In this document: positions 23,320 to 34,010 of the stretch, piece after piece
How positions within the stretch are numbered: the first letter of the stretch is position 1
Layout: the number at the start of each line of letters is the position of its first letter
Assembly (NCBI RefSeq): GCF_004664715.2
Contig: NC_051069.1
Span: 376,001 to 440,000, forward strand
DNA from: Peromyscus leucopus
Taxonomy: Eukaryota; Chordata; Mammalia; Rodentia; Cricetidae
Reading direction: 5' to 3'
DNA: 64,000 bases
Made by a program: the position numbers and the translations under genes
The notes under the pieces: model-generated
Databases searched by the model: none
Told to the model about the DNA's origin: nothing
The model's input: the letters and a program-made list of their open reading frames with translations, nothing else

Positions 23320-24830
23320 AATAACTATTGCTATACTATTTTAGTGGTTGTGATCTATAAAAGACAAATTCTTATGCATCTAATTCATATTTCATGTTGA
23401 AACTCCTATGGCCTCCAGATAAAATAATACAATCATTTTAATTTTTTCATCTTCACAGTTCAGAAAAAAATCTAATGTCAATCTCTTTCTTACAGAATCA
23501 TCTTAAAACTAATATTCATTGTTATAGTTGAGTACAGTTAACAGTCATCTCTAATCAGTATAAATTCAACTTGAATCCTGTCATATTTTCATTGAGATTT
23601 TGAATAATAATTTTGCAATATAGTAACATTCAAGTGTAAGATAACCAATACCTAGGAAACGATAAATAAGAAAACAGACCATTCTGATATTAGTCACATG
23701 CACACTATCATACTAAACTTATAATCCAAATAGCATCTCACTTAGCATTCCATGGGAAATTACCTATCTATCACAGGAAATGATACTGACATTTCATTTG
23801 GTTAAATTATTCTATTATAAAACTGTATAAGTACCAATCCAATCCTATACAAGAAAAGCAAGAAGTACACTTTCAGAAAATTTCATAGTACTCTCTTACT
23901 GTTAACCAAGGTAAAATAAGAAATACTAATATGCTGGACACATTAGCAATTTTGATAAATTTTTCTGGCTTAAACATGTAATTAAAATGAGAAAGAATCT
24001 TTTTATCTTTGAAATTTATACACTTTGGATTTTTTTCCATTGAGACAGGTCTCACCATCTAGCCCTGGCTGGCCTGGAAGCCACAGAGATTCACCTGCCT
24101 CCCCAAGTATCTCTCTAGTGCTGTGAGGCTACCCCACCTGGCTCTGTTCAGACATTTCTGAGTAGACAGCTTAACAACTATCAGTTTCTTACCTTAACAC
24201 TGTGACAATGTTAGGTCCAAACATTCTAAATGAAAGCTAATAATCCAAAGGCTATTCTACTAAAAAGCCTGAGATGGGAGTGTACTGTGATACAAGAAAA
24301 ACACAATGGCTTGAGGCAACACCCTCAGTATTACATACAAAAGGTGCTGCTGAAAGACAGCTGTGGTCAGAAGCTGTAAGCCGTTATCACATACTCTCTC
24401 TGCATTTTGTAGGCGAGTGGAGATGACAGCGGGGCCTGGACATGAGATTCTCATCTCAAATTAACACAAAATTTATTTAGTACATCTCAAAAATTAAAGC
24501 TAAGCATTCTAAATTTTCCCTTTAAGCTACTCTGGGTTTAAGAGAGAAAAAAGAGAAAGAAACAGATAAACTGGTTTATTCAGCACCACTAAAATTTTAA
24601 TTTCTGCTCTCAGAAGAGCTCCAATGCCACCAGCAAATCCCGTGCATTTCCTTGCTTGCTCTTCTAGTACTTGGCACCTACCCCTTCTTAAAGCTCCAGT
24701 CAGAGTCAACCCTGACCAGTCTTCTAATAGGTATCTCATTCCTAACTTCTAACGGTGGGATGAGGACATTTTCACAACAACCCTAAGAAATAACCTTATT
24801 CAACTGCCTTCACTCAAAGTAAATGCTTAC
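23320..24830. other. Mostly unique intronic sequence upstream of exon 4
   Basis: Contains one degenerate antisense B1 at about 24035-24145 (TTGAGACAGGTCTCACCATC). Otherwise nothing recognised. Confidence 0.55.
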
Positions 24831-24977
24831 TTGAAATTGCTGGTTTTGAACTTGCTATCTCTGCAACAAAGATGGGCTCATCATCATCATCCTCTTCAAC
24901 TTCTTTCACTTTCTTTTGCCATGGTTCTAGCTCCTCTTCTTCACACTCCATGAAGAGTTCTGCCATTTTTAAATTAT
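24831..24977 (-). CDS. ZNF280D: ZNF280D exon 3, conserved acidic N-terminal module
   Basis: Acceptor AAAATTAG (AG at 24979-24978) and donor A|GTAAGC (GT at 24830-24829). It encodes DNLK followed by MAELFMECEEEELEPWQKK, VKEVEEDDDD, EPIFVAEIASSKPAIS and one base of the next Asn. This is the signature N-terminus shared by ZNF280C and ZNF280D (I believe it falls in the Pfam DUF4195 region). A second in-frame ATG (24966-24964) could serve as the start of a shorter isoform if exon 2 is skipped. The acidic run next to PIFVAEI resembles a SUMO-interacting motif, which is inference only. Compared with my recollection of human, FVGEISSS is FVAEIASS here. Confidence 0.95.
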
Positions 24978-24979
24978 CT

Positions 24980-25700
24980 AATTTTTAAAAGAAGCAACTT
25001 TCTTTTAATTAAAAAAGTTATTTGCTATATATAACATATTAGAAATCTACTTTAATAATCCTAGTAACAATTTCTGAATTGGTGTTTGTGATGAGTACAT
25101 GATAACAGTAAGAAACTGAGATCTTACTTTCTAAGCTCTAATAAACTAGTAGACTTCAGACAGACAATAGTTATTTATTTACAGCAGCTAGAAAATCCAG
25201 TCAAAATGAGTTTCAGTCATACATATAGAACGATTATCTCCACAAAAAGGATTATATCCTATTCATTGCATTAAAAAAAAAGACTTAACAAAAGAGAGGT
25301 AGACTGTAATAAGAAGCCACAGATGGGAAACAAATTATAATTAATGAACCAGATTTACAAATGCAAGGCACAAGAGCAAAAAAAAAATGGGATATGGTGC
25401 TAGAGAAAAACAGAGGAAAGGACTGAAGCTTATCTCAAGTAGAATGAATTACACATTTCTCCCTAAAGAAATTCAATAAAGCAATGCATACAGAAAAAAC
25501 TACTTAGAAATTCTGACCAAGGAATACCTCTCTCTTAAAGGTGGATGGATAAGCACCACGAATTTTAGGAAGGAAAATTTCCTATGTAAAAGATCAAAAG
25601 ATAGTAAAAACAAACTAAAAGGATTCTAAGAAAGAGATAACAAAAAAGCAAGAAAAGTAGAGGAAAGAAACAGAGGCACCAAAGAAATTAATGTTTGAAT
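24980..25700. other. Unique intronic sequence
   Basis: A-rich, with no recognised repeat or exon. Confidence 0.55.
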
Positions 25701-25704
25701 AGAA

Positions 25705-25885
25705 ATAAAACTAATAGGGCTTAGTGGGTAAAGACGCTTGCTGCCAACTCTGGTGACCTGAGTTTGATCCCCAGTCCCTAAATAGTGGAATAGAACCAAC
25801 TCCCACAAACTGTCCTCTGATTTCCCTCCCCATACATCTCAGTACATATGCAGTCGTGAATATGCACACACATACACGCAGCATA
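25705..25885 (+). mobile_element. B3-like SINE
   Basis: GGGCTTAGTGGGTAAAGACG, CTGGTGACCTGAGTTTGATC and CAAACTGTCCTCTGATTTCC. Confidence 0.8.
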
Positions 25886-26055
25886 ATGAACAAAAAGTAA
25901 GACATAAGGAGCACAGGACATAGCATTGGATACAAAAGAAAGTCCCAGAAGAGAGTAGTAAGTCAGTAGGTCTAGAGAACAATAAATAGGATAGATGCAG
26001 GATAGCAGCACTTTAAGAAGACTTCTCCAGGACATGACGGGATTAAAAACTTCAG

Positions 26056-26680
26056 CTGGGCAGTGGTGGCGCACGCCTTTAATCCCAGCACCCGGGAGGC
26101 AGAGGCAGGCGGATCTCTGTGAGTTCGAGGCCAGCCTGGTCTACAAAGTGAGTTCCAGGAAAGGCTCAAAGCTACACAGAGAAACCCTGTCTCGGAGAAA
26201 AAAAAAAGTTAACTTCAAGCTGGGCAGTGGTCACACGCCTTTAATCCCAGCACTCTGTAGACAGAGGCAGGCGAACCTCTGTGAGTTCCAGGCCAGCCTG
26301 GTCTACAGAGTGAGATCCCGGACAGGCACCAAAACTACACTGAGAAATCCTGTCTCAACAACAACAACAAAAGTTAACTTCAAGATCACCTCACAGGCCA
26401 AGTGGTAGTGGTACACAACTTTAATCTCAGAGGCAGAGGCAGGTGATCTTTGAATTCAAGGCCCACCTGGTCTAGAGAGCAAGTTTCATGACAGCCAGGG
26501 CTACACAGAGAAACCCTGTCTCTGGAAAACAAAACTTGAAAAGTATAAAAAATAAAACAGGCTGGAAAGGTTGTTCAGCGGTTAAGAGCATATACTGCTC
26601 TTGAAGATGGCCCAAGAGATCTGGCACCCTCCTCTGAAATTTGTGAGCACCTACATTCACACATGAACATAACCCCCCTC

Positions 26681-26717
<37 letters not shown>

Positions 26718-26970
26718 TACACATAATTAAAAACAATAAAATAAGTACATATATAAAAAGAAAGCTAAAACAGAGGCTAGAGAAATAACTCTACAGTTAA
26801 GAGCGTTTGCTGCTCTTCCAGAGTACTCCAAGCTCTATTCTGAATAATTGTGGCTCACAATTCCCTGTAACTCTAGCTCCAGGGAAATTCAATGCCCTCT
26901 TTTGGTCTCTACAAGCACTACATACACAAGATATAAACTCAGACACACACATACACATAAATAAGAAATG
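26056..26970 (+). mobile_element. Train of five SINEs: three B1 and two B2-like, all same strand
   Basis: B1 copies at about 26056-26208, 26220-26370 and 26398-26535, then B2-like copies at 26560-26760 and 26772-26985. They end in poly(A), AACAACAACAA or (CA)n tails. Almost 0.9 kb of back-to-back SINEs. Confidence 0.88.
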
Positions 26971-27557
26971 AAAAGGATACTTTTTTTAAAAAGCTAAAAC
27001 ATCCATCTTTAATTATCTAACATTGTTAGTAAAATTGATGCAATAGTATACACACATACATGCACACAAAACTTCATGAAACTTTGGCAGAGTCAATTAA
27101 AGCCTTTTTCAGACTGTTTGGCTCTTTAAATTACATGCATATTGATTCACATTGTAATGGAGAAAGATGGAACGCCAAGAACAGGGGGAGGCAAGGTGGG
27201 GAAGGAAAACAGTGTTAAGAGCCTCAACTAATAGAACAGCTATGTACATGAGTATCAGTGGAGCTTATCCAGACATGAAGATAGTAAGTCTACCAAAGAA
27301 ATAATCTGAGGTTCTACTTTAAATAGTTTCTTTTATCATTTCTAAGTATTTTTTTTCTATTATATCAAAAAAGTGTCATTTCTACTTTTAACTCAAAATT
27401 AGGACAATATTCTACCATGTTCTTAATAATAGGGTCACAATCAGACACAAATTTAATGTGGCCATTTATAAGAGGCCTGGAGCTTTTCTCTCACCCACTC
27501 TCAGAAGACATCAAGTCTAGCAATACTCTGGTCGTGACTTTCTACACTCAAAAATTT

Positions 27558-27745
27558 GGGGGCTGGACAGATGGCTCAGAGGTTAAGAGCACTGGCTAAT
27601 CTTCCAAAGGTCCCAAGTTCAATTCCAGGAACCACATGGTGGCTCACAACCATCTATAATGAGATCTGGTACCCTCTTCTGGCATGCAGGCATACATGCA
27701 AGCAGAACACTATATATATAATAAATAAATAAACCTTTAAAAAAA
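27558..27745 (+). mobile_element. B2-type SINE
   Basis: GGGGCTGGACAGATGGCTCA, TCACAACCATCTATAATGAG and an AATAAATAAATAAACC tail. Confidence 0.92.
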
Positions 27746-27749
27746 TGTC

Positions 27750-28184
27750 CAAAAATAAATTTCTACCAAATTGAACCAGCTAGTTTATAATATTTTGTTA
27801 TGACAACCCTTGTAAACTAATAAAGTATACAGCACATGCAAGCATATATATACTTTGTGTGTGTGTGTGTGTGTGTGTAAATAACAAGGCTCTGCCATTG
27901 TTAATATGAAAGACTGTTAAGAAAAAGCTATAATTCTTTTATATAATTTTTTATAAATGCTCAGACAAGCATAAAAGAAATATGTGATAATGTATACCAA
28001 ACTGATAAATAGTAGCCATTTCTGTTAGTAGAGATAAAATACTTCATTTCTACTTGACTTGTTAGTTCATTTGTTACTTCAATTGTTCCAAGGTTTTAAG
28101 ATGTGCCCCACTTCTCACCCTTTATCATAAAGTATAATTATACATCAGCTGCACACGAGTATCAGTTATTGAAGCAATGCTTAC
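27750..28184. other. Intronic sequence with a (TG)n run
   Basis: A (TG)n run lies at 27857-27878; the rest is unique up to the donor of exon 2. Confidence 0.6.
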
Positions 28185-28246
28185 CTTTTGGTTGAAAGGA
28201 ACTGTCACCCATCAAGTTGCAGATCTGACTTTCTATAAGTTGTCAC
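28185..28246 (-). CDS. ZNF280D: ZNF280D exon 2, start-codon exon
   Basis: The minus strand reads ATG GGT GAC AGT TCC TTT CAA CCA AAA G, then the donor GTAAGC (GT at 28184-28183). It encodes MGDSSFQPK, the counterpart of the MGDNPFQPK start that I recall for the longer human ZNF280D isoform. The ATG is at 28212-28210. The last G joins AT of the next exon to make Asp, giving MGDSSFQPKDNLKMAELF. Two acceptors are possible: ACTTAG ending at 28247 (exon from 28246) and ACTTATAG ending at 28233 (exon from 28232). Neither has a strong polypyrimidine tract, so the 5' end is uncertain. The coding part is only 28 nt, too short for ORF callers. Confidence 0.85.
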
Positions 28247-28332
28247 CTAAGTATTGACATATGACATCAGTCAATTTTTAGTCATTTTAATTGCAAATAT
28301 TGAGATATAAAACTTGGAATTAAGAAATTCTT

Positions 28333-28530
28333 AGCCAGGCAGTAATGGCACACACCTTTAATCCCAGCACTCAGAAGGCAGACGCAGGTGGATCTCTGTG
28401 AGTTTGAGGCCAGCCTGGTCTACAAAGTGAGTTCCAGGACAGCCAGGGCTACACAGAGAAACCCTGTCTTGAAAAGCCACCACATATACTCTCACCCCTT
28501 AAAAAAAAAAAAAAAAAAAAGAAGAAGAAG
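28333..28530 (+). mobile_element. B1 SINE with A/GAA tail
   Basis: GCCAGGCAGTAATGGCACAC to CCTGTCTTGAAAAGCC, then A20 and GAAGAAGAAG. Confidence 0.9.
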
Positions 28531-28544
28531 AAAGAAATTCTTGA

Positions 28545-28870
28545 TGAAGGAGATGGAACAATGGCTAAGAACATTTGTTGCACAAACAGGAAGACATCAG
28601 TTTGGATCCCCAGCACTTACACAAAAAGCTAGGCATGGAAGTATGTGCCTTGTACTCTCAGTGTTAGCGGACAAAGACAGGTATATCCTGGTAGCTTGCT
28701 AGCCAGGCAGTCTAGCCGAAACAGTGAGCTTCAGGGCCAGTGAGGCCCTGTATACAGGGAGTAGGGCAGAGAGTGACAGAACAGGATCCCATGTCATTCT
28801 CTGACCTCTGCCCAAATGTACAGAGCATGCACCTGCACTCACACAACACAAACAAATGCATAAAAAAGAA
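28545..28870 (+). mobile_element. Old B3/B4-like composite SINE
   Basis: GGATCCCCAGCACTTACACA, GCTAGGCATGGAAGTATGTG and CATTCTCTGACCTCTGCCC. Confidence 0.65.
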
Positions 28871-29442
28871 GAAATTCTTGAATCAAATTTAAATATTTAA
28901 ACTTACCATGTGACCACAAAAAGCAGCAAGTTATATCTCAGCTTGCCTTTCTACAAAATAAAGATATCAACTATTAGGGCAGATTTTATCAATGTATATA
29001 CAATTTACCCTTTTTAATTAAAAAAGTTTAAGTTGGATGTTTGTTATGCATATAATTTATTTAAAATAACTGGTTCATTCCTGAATAATTCCAAATTTCA
29101 GAAATAAAATTATACCAATTACTTCCAATTTCCATAAATCCGATAAACTAGTAAATTAAACCAAGTTATTTGTGACAAGCATGTGAAACATATCTGTAAT
29201 CCAGAAGCTTGGGAGGCTGAGGCAAAGTTTGATGCCTAGAATACACAGTGAGACAATATCTCAAACAAACACACAACAAAATATATGCGCAAGTAACATT
29301 CTTTCATAAAAAGGAATAATTTCCTCATAATGCACTGTTTTAGTAAATGTCACTTCTCAAATGCTAAATGACACTAACCTGTTACCTATTCACACTCAAA
29401 AATATATTTCAGTAATCAGACATAATTTAAAATATATTTTCA

Positions 29443-29803
29443 TGTTGCAGGATATTTGTTCACTGTGTAAAGATGTGTCATGATTGGTTTAATAAAGAGC
29501 CAAATGTCCAATGGCTAGGCAGAAGAAAATAGGCAGGTCTTCCAGGCAGAGATAGGAACACTGGGAGGAAGAAAGGAGACATCAGCAAGATGCGGAGGAA
29601 GTTGGACATACAAAATGCAAGAAAGGTAAAAAGTCACGTGTCGGAATGTAGACTAGAAGCAGGTTAATTTATAATCTTAAGTTATAAGAGCTAGCTGGGA
29701 ACAAGCCTAAGCTAAAGGCCAAGATCTCATAATAAAAAGGTCTCTGTGTCATTATTTGGGGGCTGGCAGTTCAAAAAAAGTCCAAAAAGAAAGACCTGCT
29801 ACA
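29443..29803 (+). mobile_element. ERVK-like LTR A (sense), left half of inverted LTR pair
   Basis: TG...CA element starting TGTTGCAGGATATTTG and ending CCTGCTACA, with TTTAATAAAG near its 5' end and a 3' half related to the LTRs at 15146 and 31044 (TTATAAGAGCTAG, AAGCCTAAGCTAA). It is immediately followed by a 29-bp spacer and an inverted LTR. Confidence 0.7.
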
Positions 29804-29832
29804 TCTGTCACCCCATTTTGAGCACCAAATGA
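29804..29832 (-). other. tRNA-Lys-like primer-binding site remnant
   Basis: On the minus strand, right after the end of LTR B, the sequence reads TC-AT-TTGGTGCTCAAAATGGGG-TGACAGA. The 18-mer starting TGGTGCTC matches the retroviral tRNA-Lys primer-binding site (TGGCGCCCAACGTGGGGC) at 13 of 18 positions; most differences are C-to-T or C/G-to-A. It fixes the orientation of LTR B. Confidence 0.6.
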
Positions 29833-30285
29833 TGTTTTTCTGTCCACTTAGTGGCTGTACATGAATCTACTGATATTTTACTTATCAGCAGATTGAGCAC
29901 CAGTCAGCACCCACTGGCCACTCAGGCCACGGCCTGGAGAAGGCCTTCCAGTCTGGCAGCCCCAGTAAACTAAGTCTCTATCATTTTATTTACCAACAAA
30001 GACTCGGGAGTCAGATGTTGGGGTGAAAACCTGCTAGATCAGAGAAGCTGAGAGGCAACCAGTTGACTGTGATTTTTGGCTGAAGAAACAGCAAGAGACA
30101 ATCTCTTCACTCATCCCAAAAACTAAGAGTGACAAACTCTAGTCCCGCCCTTTCTTTTCTTTTCTATCCAAATTTCTGGCTTTTCTATGGCTAATTCTGG
30201 TCAGCTAGTCACTGGCTCCACCCAGATTCAAAGTTAACTCTATTAAGTCTCGGAGTGTCACAATGCAATCAAATATCCTGCAACA
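29833..30285 (-). mobile_element. ERVK-like LTR B (antisense), right half of inverted LTR pair
   Basis: On the minus strand it starts TGTTGCAGGATATTTG (complement at 30270-30285), identical in 16 bp to the start of LTR A, then diverges. It contains GGTAAATAAAATGATAG as a poly(A)-signal region and ends AGAAAAACA before the primer-binding site. The interior is a different subfamily from LTR A. Confidence 0.65.
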
Positions 30286-30524
30286 TTTTAATTCATTATT
30301 TTTCTGATTTTATCAACTAACTAAAGAGACAGAAAAACAGTTGGATATAGCTTCTCAGAGATTTATTCATTCAGAATATAGGTAGTCTTGGCCAGCTACA
30401 TGAAAGGCAATATGTTAAAGTTTTAGGTGAAAATAAAGATTTGTAAGAAGTTTACAATTAACCACACTTTATAACTCATTGGTCTTCAAGAAAAAAGTTA
30501 CAATAAACATTACAAAAAATTCAT

Positions 30525-30720
30525 ATTTAGCCAGGAATGATGGTACATGTTTATAATCCTAGCATTTAGAAGGCTAAGGCAAATCGCTTCTCGGCCTTTT
30601 GGCTAAGATCAAGTATAGAAGGCTAAGGCAAAAAGAAGATCAAGTTCAAGGCCACCCTGGATTACACAGTAATTTCCAACTAGCTTGGACTTCAAACATT
30701 TCAAGACCTGTTTCATAAAA
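30525..30720 (+). mobile_element. Old B1-like SINE hosting the U2 fragment
   Basis: AGCCAGGAATGATGGTACAT, then AGGCTAAGGC, interrupted by the U2 insertion, resuming with GTTCAAGGCCACCCTGGATT. Confidence 0.82.
30584..30615 (+). pseudogene. 3'-truncated U2 snRNA fragment (RNU2 retro-insertion)
   Basis: The sequence TCGCTTCTCGGCCTTTTGGC and the following TAAGATCAAGT match the first ~32 nt of U2 snRNA (which begins ATCGCTTCTCGG). It interrupts a B1 SINE and is flanked by perfect 17-bp direct repeats TAGAAGGCTAAGGCAAA at 30567-30583 and 30616-30632. There is no poly(A) tail. It is a non-functional retro-inserted fragment, lacking the branch-point-recognition region and the Sm site. Confidence 0.92.
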
Positions 30721-30767
30721 CCAAAACCGAACAAACAACTGAATGGCTTCTTAACTTCTTTAATTCA

Positions 30768-30935
30768 ATTATTTATTGGTTTTTGAGACAGGATTTCTCT
30801 GTATAGCCAGCCCTATCTGTCCTGTAACTAGCTCTGTAGACCAGGCTGGCCTCAAACTCACAGAGATCCACCTACCTCTCCCTACTAGGTGCTGTGATCA
30901 AAGGTGTGTACCAGGACCCTGGGCTCTAACTCAAT
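30768..30935 (-). mobile_element. B1 SINE, antisense
   Basis: TTTTTGAGACAGGATTTCTC to AAAGGTGTGTACCAGG. Confidence 0.88.
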
Positions 30936-31043
30936 TACTTAATAGTTGCAGTTTGTCCCTCACTTACAATCTATGTAATGCTCATGATAATTCTTGTTCA
31001 ACATTAAGGACTTACTAACATTAAGTATCACAATTATACTATC

Positions 31044-31512
31044 TGTTGTGGAATACTACTTTAACTATGCAAAGATGTGCTACATTTGTTTATGCTGCAT
31101 TTGTTTACAATGTAAAGATGTGTTGCTTTGTCTGCCCAAGGCACCTGACTGGTCTAATAAAACACTGAACAGCCAATAGCTAGGCAGTAGAGGGATAGGT
31201 GGGGCCAGCAGGCAGAGAGAATAAGTAGGAGGAATCTAGAAGGAGGAGAACAGGAAGAGAACAAGGGAGAAAGAGAAAAAGAGATGATGATGCCAGGGCC
31301 TGCCAGGCAGCAGCCAACAAGCCAGACATGGAGTAGGACATATAGAATGAAAGAAAGGTAAAAAGCCTTGAGGCAAAAATGTAAAGAAAACAGGTTAAGT
31401 TATAAGAGCTAGTAGGACAAGCCTAAGCTAAGGATAAGCATTCATAACTAAAACTAAGTCTCCATGTCATGAGTTGGGAGCTGATTGGCAGCCCAAAAGA
31501 AAGTATGCTACA
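31044..31512 (+). mobile_element. Solo LTR, ERVK-like, with 6-bp duplication ACTATC
   Basis: TG...CA element (TGTTGTGGAATACT...TATGCTACA), 469 bp, flanked by ACTATC at 31038-31043 and 31513-31518. It has CTAATAAAAC as poly(A)-signal region. It belongs to the same family as the LTR at 15146 and shares CACCTGACT and AAGCCTAAGCTAAGG blocks. The 6-bp duplication fits beta-retrovirus-like (ERVK/mys-type) integrases. Confidence 0.88.
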
Positions 31513-31519
31513 ACTATCA

Positions 31520-32660
31520 GATTGATATACTAATATTAAGTGGTCATATGAATTTCATGAAAAAATGCTTCACAATTTTGGAGTGAAGGTATATAATTCA
31601 ATGAATAACTAAATCACCTGAAAGAGAAACAAAATATTCAAAGAGATCAGCTTGCATTTCACAGCTCCAAAAGTTTTCTTGCCTCTTCAAGCTGATTCTA
31701 AAATAGCCAGAAAAAGAAAACTCTACTTCAGCTACTGAGTCAGGCACAGATTTCATGCTCATGTTGATTACAGTGTTTCTATTGGGAAAATGAATTCAAA
31801 TAACTGTTTTAGTGAAGACCCTTCAGTAGCCATCAAGGTGGTAGATGGTTTGGTGCATAAAGGGACTTGGAGCAAGCCTAAAAACTTGAACTTAATACCT
31901 GGAATCCACATGTCCAAAGAAAAGAACTGAATCCTACAAGTTGTCCTCCTACCTCCACAACACGTGTCCGCTGGCGCGTGCGCACACACACGTAAATAAA
32001 TAAAGTATAAAATAAAAGTTAGGACTTCAAAATACAATCTAACCTTTTGTAGATTAAAAACAATCATAATTTCTATTTTATTAATATTTTTAGCTTTTAC
32101 CTAAATAAGACTAAACTATGCCTTAAAAAGGTTTTTTTAATTAGAAATCAATGGAAAATTTAAATACATATAATTTCTTATTAATGTTTGGCAATTTATG
32201 AAATTCTGAACTAGAGAGATAGCTCGGGGTAGAATGTTCACCTACCATGCAGGTGGTTCTGTACACAATCAAACCAAAAAAAACCCCAAATCTCTTAACT
32301 ATGAAAAATTACCAAAAGCACTGAGTTATGAAAAATTTTATTGATTGTAGCTGAGAGTAAAGCTTCAGGGTAGAGTGCATGCTTAGCATATTTAAGACCT
32401 CGTGTTTGATCTCCTGCATCCCCCTTTCTTTTCAGCTTTTAATAACAACACTTCAATACAGTTTTAAACCTCCAAGGTGCCTCAGAAAGCAGAGTGCTTG
32501 CTATGTAATACTGGCAACCTGAGTTAAAACCCGAGAATTCATGTAAAGGTGAAAGAGAGAACTGACTCTACAAAGTACATGCATGCTATGGCATGCAGGC
32601 ACACAATCATACACACACACTAACAACTAATTTAAAAAAAAAAAAAAAAAAGAATATTGC
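31520..32660. other. Intronic sequence with old B3-like SINE remnants
   Basis: B3-like remnants at about 31835-32000 (CAAGTTGTCCTCCTACCTCC) and 32465-32640 (GTAATACTGGCAACCTGAGT). The rest is unique AT-rich sequence. Confidence 0.55.
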
Positions 32661-32820
32661 CGGGCTGCGGTGCTGCATGCCTTTAATCCCAGCACTCAGG
32701 AGGCAGAGGCAGGAGGATCTCTGTGAGTTTGAGGCCAGCCTGGTCTACAGAGTGAGATCCAGGACAGGTTCCAAAACTACACAAAGAAACCCTGTCTCGA
32801 AAAACCAAGAAAAAAAAAAT
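32660..32820 (+). mobile_element. B1 SINE
   Basis: GCCGGGCTGCGGTGCTGCAT to CCTGTCTCGAAAAACC. Confidence 0.9.
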
Positions 32821-32879
32821 GCTGTCAGAATCCTCTTGCTCTCTGCTTCAAACAAATAAATGGGAGACAGAAACTGATT

Positions 32880-33750
32880 TAAAAAAAAAAATCATTGTTT
32901 TAAATTTTTAAACAAACCAAAAACAACAAATGTCATTTTAAAAAGATTATACATTTGGAGATCTTAGCAGTAACAAGCAAACAGAAAAGAAAAGTTGGGA
33001 CTTAGTCCTGACAGAATACATATATTAATTATGTACTATCATAATACTTAACAATGACAACAAGCAACACTGTTATATTTATTTGTATATATTTACAGCA
33101 TGGGCTTTTTGTACATTTGTATATTTACTACATGGACTTTTTTTAATCATTATTTTAGAATATTCTACTTATTATTTAAAAAAAAAAAAAGCTTGCCATG
33201 AATGAAACAGCATCCAATGTTCGGCAACCAGCAGCCATATACATCTTGTGTTGACAAAAATCCCTTAACTGCATGGAAAGTCCTATCAAGTAACTGACAG
33301 CAGTGGTCAAACAGCCCAGATGAAACTCCTCAGAATGACCCCCACAGCCACTGTATTCTAAAACTTAGTATGGGGGGGAAAAGGAGAGGGTCTTTCGTTC
33401 TTATTTCTCAAATGTGATTGAGACAATTACAAATTAAGTTCAATGCCACGCCTGAGCTACAGAGGAAGGTCCTACCTCAACAACAAACCATTATCATCTT
33501 CGAGTAAACTAGACAATTTCATTCTTAATGTCAAGTTTCAACACTACTTCCATTCATTATATTTTACTACAAATTATCATTGTAATTTATAATTATAAAA
33601 TAATTATAATCATTATACAATTAGAGTTGCCCTAATTAAAACATTTCATCTAATGCTCAAACCATATCACTGTGAAAAGTGAGGTATAAAGGCAGGTAAG
33701 TACTTGCTCTAAAGTAATACAACTAAGTGATGGGGGGGAAATTCAAAGGT
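32880..33750. other. Unique intronic sequence
   Basis: AT-rich, with a small SINE-like scrap near 33420-33490; nothing else recognised. Confidence 0.5.
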
Positions 33751-33754
33751 TGGG

Positions 33755-34010
33755 GAAAATTGCTCAGTGGTTAAGGTACTTGTCTTGCAATCAGGAGACC
33801 TGAATTCCAATCACCAGAACCCATACCAGTAATTTTTAAGTAAGCTGACCATGGACTAGCTTAATCAATGAGCTCTTGGTTTGATTGGAAGACTCTTCCT
33901 CAGAAAATAAGGTGGATGAGCAAGCTAGAAGCTTACCAACATCAACCTCAGGACTACACACACATCTGAGTATACATAGACCCTCACACACACACATAAA
34001 TAAATAAAAA
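33755..34010 (+). mobile_element. Old B3-like SINE
   Basis: TGCTCAGTGGTTAAGGTACT, GCAATCAGGAGACCTGAATT and a CACACACACATAAATAAATA tail. Confidence 0.7.

Noticed and set aside
25995..26408. 137-codon plus-strand frame
   Set aside because: Runs through two consecutive B1 SINEs; similar B1-derived peptides recur throughout the window (e.g. 13271, 28388, 32593, 41854).
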